Positions 61,307 to 64,000 of a DNA stretch of 64,000 nucleotides are shown here, in pieces. The notes under the pieces are model-generated. The model was not told the origin of the DNA, did not search any database, and was given only the letters and a program-made list of their open reading frames with translations. Origin of the DNA: Furcasterigmium furcatum (taxonomy: Eukaryota > Ascomycota > Sordariomycetes > Glomerellales > Plectosphaerellaceae). The position numbers and the translations under genes are program-made. Location of the stretch: positions 5,166,978 through 5,230,977 of the forward strand of contig BCIA01000001.1 of assembly GCA_001599815.1 (NCBI GenBank), written 5' to 3'. The number at the start of each line of letters is the position of its first letter. The stretch's first letter is position 1.

Positions 61307-64000
61307 TCATCCCGCCATGGTCAGTATATACGACGTAATAGAGCTCAGCCGCTCGCTCGTCAGCTTGAGGCCGATCCTCAACAGCTCCTGCGCGACGTCC
61401 GGCTCGTCGCGCTGCATCTTCTCCCACCCCTCCTTGTCCATCAGCCACACCACGCAGTCCGACTCGACCACCACGTTCGCCGTGCGGTCCGTCTCCGAGA
61501 AGAACGGCAGCTCCCCGCACGTCGTGCCCGCCACGATGCTCTCCGTCAGCCACCCCTGCGGCAGGTCGTATTCAGCCCGCAGGATGCCCTTCTCCACCAG
61601 GTAGAACCCGTCCGCAGGCTCGCCGCGCTTGTACACCGTCGAGCCCGCCGCGTACTCGCGCCGCCGGAAGTACCCCGTCGCGCGGAACCAGAAGTCCTCG
61701 TTCTTCGTGCTGACGCTCTGGAAGATCTGGAGAATCAGGCGCAGCGGCTCCTTAAAGCTGCGCCAGCGATTGGTGCGAAGCGACTCCGTGTTGGTGAGGG
61801 CGTCTTGTGCCGCTCGGTGCAAGTGGTTGCGACGCGGCGAGTTGAAAACGCCGTCCAGGGGAGAGTCGGGCGAGGGTTTGGCGGGCACGTCGAGGCTGGC
61901 GGTTGGCGCGTTCCGTGCCTGGCCGTGGTATTCCTCCTCGCTCGCGTAGAGCGTCTTGAGCAGGTCGTTCTCGCAGCTTTCGAGGGCCGAGTTGAGATCG
62001 GGGAGCAGCGCGGCGTCGTCGCTACCCAGGCCGACGGCGCGGAGGGTACGGCCCAGGGCGCTCTCAGAGTCGACACCACTAATCACGAGGACGACGCCCT
62101 TGTTGCTCAGTAGACGGCTGACCGTGTTGAAGGCTTCGCCGGCAGAATAGTCCAGACCGCTGACGTGGTAGACGTCCAGGATGAGAAACTTGATAGGGCG
62201 TTCCGAGAAGGCCGTATCAGTGATGAGGGCCCGGATCTTCTCCTCGACGCTGACGATGGTGCCGAAGAAGAGGAAGCCGGTGAGCTTCACGATGTAGATC
62301 TGCTTGCGCACTTGTTGCAGGTATCGGTGCTGCGATGGATTCCTCCGCACAGTCGATCCCACGATATCACCGTTATAGCTCGCCCTCACGGCGGGAATCC
62401 TAGAGGTCTGGATGATGAGCGAGATGAAAGCCAGCAATATTCCGACGCCGATGCCAACAACGAAATCGTAGATGCCCATGACGAGCACGATGACGACGAC
62501 CTGGAACGTCAGTAACCGCCGGCCAGGGCGCTGGATAGGCTAACTCACGGTCAGATACTCTGCTACCTTGAGCTTCTTCCTCGGCAGCCAGACAGCTTCC
62601 AGGAGCAGCTCAAAGCCGAGATCGAAGATGAGACATCCGACCATCATGACCGGGATATACCCAATGATCATCGGACCGATCATCATGACACAGAACGTCA
62701 ATGCAGCCAGCATCACGCCAGCAAGCCGGCTATCTCCTCCAGAACGCATGAAGAAGACCGTGTTGGCATACACCAGGTAGTTCTGAATGCTGCCGGCCAT
62801 ACCAGAAAGAAAGTTCGAGTATCCATGAAGCTTCAACTCCCTGTCGAGATCTGCGTGATCTTCGCCGGTCTGGAGTGCCAGCGCCGGCACGTTGATGGGC
62901 ACATGAAGGATGCCGAAGAATGTCAACGCCAGCATCGCAGGTATCGTGTCCACGATGGCGTCCCATCGGACAAGATGGAATTCTATCGGAAGGTCAGCCA
63001 GTTGTCCTCACAAAAGGGGAAGCGATACACCCACTGTACAACGTCCAGAAATACCACCAAGGCTCATCGGCGGGCGGCCCGTCAAAGATCCAACCCTGCT
63101 CGCGAAGGGGATCTACATGAAGAGAGTCTATAACCGTGACGAAGAAATAGAAAAAGATGGGGATGGCAATGATGTACAAGGGCAGGAAGTACTTCGAAGC
63201 AACTTTGCTCTGACCGTAGAACAGGAAAATAGCCAGGACCAGCGGGATGGTCCAGAGCAGCACGGTGTCTGACTGGAACAACTTCCGGAGCGTCTCCAGG
63301 TCGTACTCGAGACTGCCGCTCATTCGAGCCGAAACTTCGAAGCCGGTAGCGACCAAGAACCAGCCGACGCCGCCGATGCATCCGATCAGGATGTGTCTCG
63401 GGATGAAGCCGACCATGTAGCCGAAGTTGAAGTAGCCCATGAGGAAGAAGACGAGGCCTGTCATCATGGAGCTGAGCGCAAAGGATGTGATGGTCGTCGC
63501 TATCACGGCGTCGGGATTTTGCTCGCCGACAATGTCGGTAATTGTTTGGGCCATATTGTGAAAGAAAGGGACGACTTCGATCTACGGTCGTCCGTCAGAG
63601 CAGAACCATGGCGGCAGATGAGAAATGCTTACCAGTTCAGATCCCACAGCTCCCCGGAACTTACTCCCCGATGAGAAAGTGAGTTGTGAGATGATCGTGC
63701 TCACATAGAAAATGGAGATACCAGCCGAGCCAAGGCCGGCAAAGATGGGCTTTCCCAGAGGGAACAGAATCATGCCTGGACGACCGGTCAGCATGCGCAG
63801 GTATTTCATACTTCGCGGAGGGGTCACTCACCATATGATAGCGCATCCAGCACATTCAGCAGCAAGCCCACGACTACCGCAGGCAAGCAAGCAACCGGCG
63901 CCACGATCACATTTCGAAACAACGTCTTCCTGTTCCAGACGTCCGGGCTTGTTGCCGCCTTGGCAGCATGCACCAGCTTGTGCTCGACGGAGTAGCCCAA
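61307..64000 (-). CDS. SulP-family transporter with STAS and cyclic-nucleotide-binding-type domain, 5' end off window
   Basis: Partial gene. Visible exons: 64000-63832, 63775-63633, 63581-63035, 62982-62549 and 62500-61307, 829 residues in all, with the first exon open at the window edge. The membrane part contains about ten hydrophobic segments of the SulP (SLC26) type, such as NVIVAPVACLPAVVVG, GYMVGFIPRHILIGCIGGVG, and WDAIVDTIPAML. The STAS domain follows (IYIVKLTGFLFFGT, FLILDVYHVSGLDYSAGEAF, GVVLVISGV). After a polar linker, a cNMP-binding-type domain ends the protein (YAAGSTVYKRGEPADGFYLVEKG, GELPFFSETDRTANVV). Fungal proteins with this order include the yeast YGR125W (Vsb1) group, linked to vacuolar basic amino acid storage. 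The substrate is not readable from sequence. Confidence 0.93.

Overview
The window is from the nuclear genome of a filamentous ascomycete, most likely a Sordariomycete (Colletotrichum, Verticillium or Fusarium type). The evidence is the many 50-70 base introns with GTAAGT/GTGAGT donors, CTRAC branch points and YAG acceptors, GC-rich third codon positions, and fungus-specific families: a PTH11-like receptor, a CYP51B-type sterol demethylase, a pisatin-demethylase-like P450 and verprolin. Exon borders were worked out by hand from splice signals, reading-frame continuity and family homology; genus is inference.

Layout, left to right. 0-5 kb: the 5' part of a secreted Gly/Leu heptad-repeat protein running off the left edge, a small Cys-containing hypothetical protein, and an Mpo1/DUF962 fatty-acid dioxygenase. 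5.7-9 kb: RNA polymerase II subunit RPB7, a glutaredoxin-like protein and a CHORD-CS cochaperone. 11.5-21.6 kb: two multi-pass membrane proteins of unknown function, a mitochondrial protein, a verprolin/WIP actin regulator and an unknown single-pass protein. 23-32 kb: mostly housekeeping genes (nucleolin/Nsr1, a complex I subunit, mitoribosomal mL54, TAF7), then a coiled-coil protein and a DUF3074 START-like protein. 32.4-40.1 kb: an accessory-looking trio of a PTH11-like seven-TM receptor, a secondary-metabolism-type P450 and a secreted alginate-lyase-family protein. 41.2-45.2 kb: ATIC (purine synthesis) convergent with CYP51B (ergosterol synthesis, azole target). 47-54 kb: a type II membrane fucosyltransferase-like protein and kinesin-7 (Kip2). 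57.4-58.9 kb: a complete Tc1/mariner-type transposon with an intact transposase and matching inverted repeats. 59.5-64 kb: an STK19-like protein and a SulP transporter with STAS and cyclic-nucleotide-binding-type domains, whose 5' end lies beyond the right edge.

Most genes are independent housekeeping genes rather than a functional cluster. I found no convincing biosynthetic cluster, rRNA, tRNA or CRISPR. The least explained items are the heptad-repeat secreted protein, the long insertion in the transposase catalytic core, the receptor/P450/lyase segment, and short TAGGTA/TACCTA motifs scattered through the intergenic gaps.
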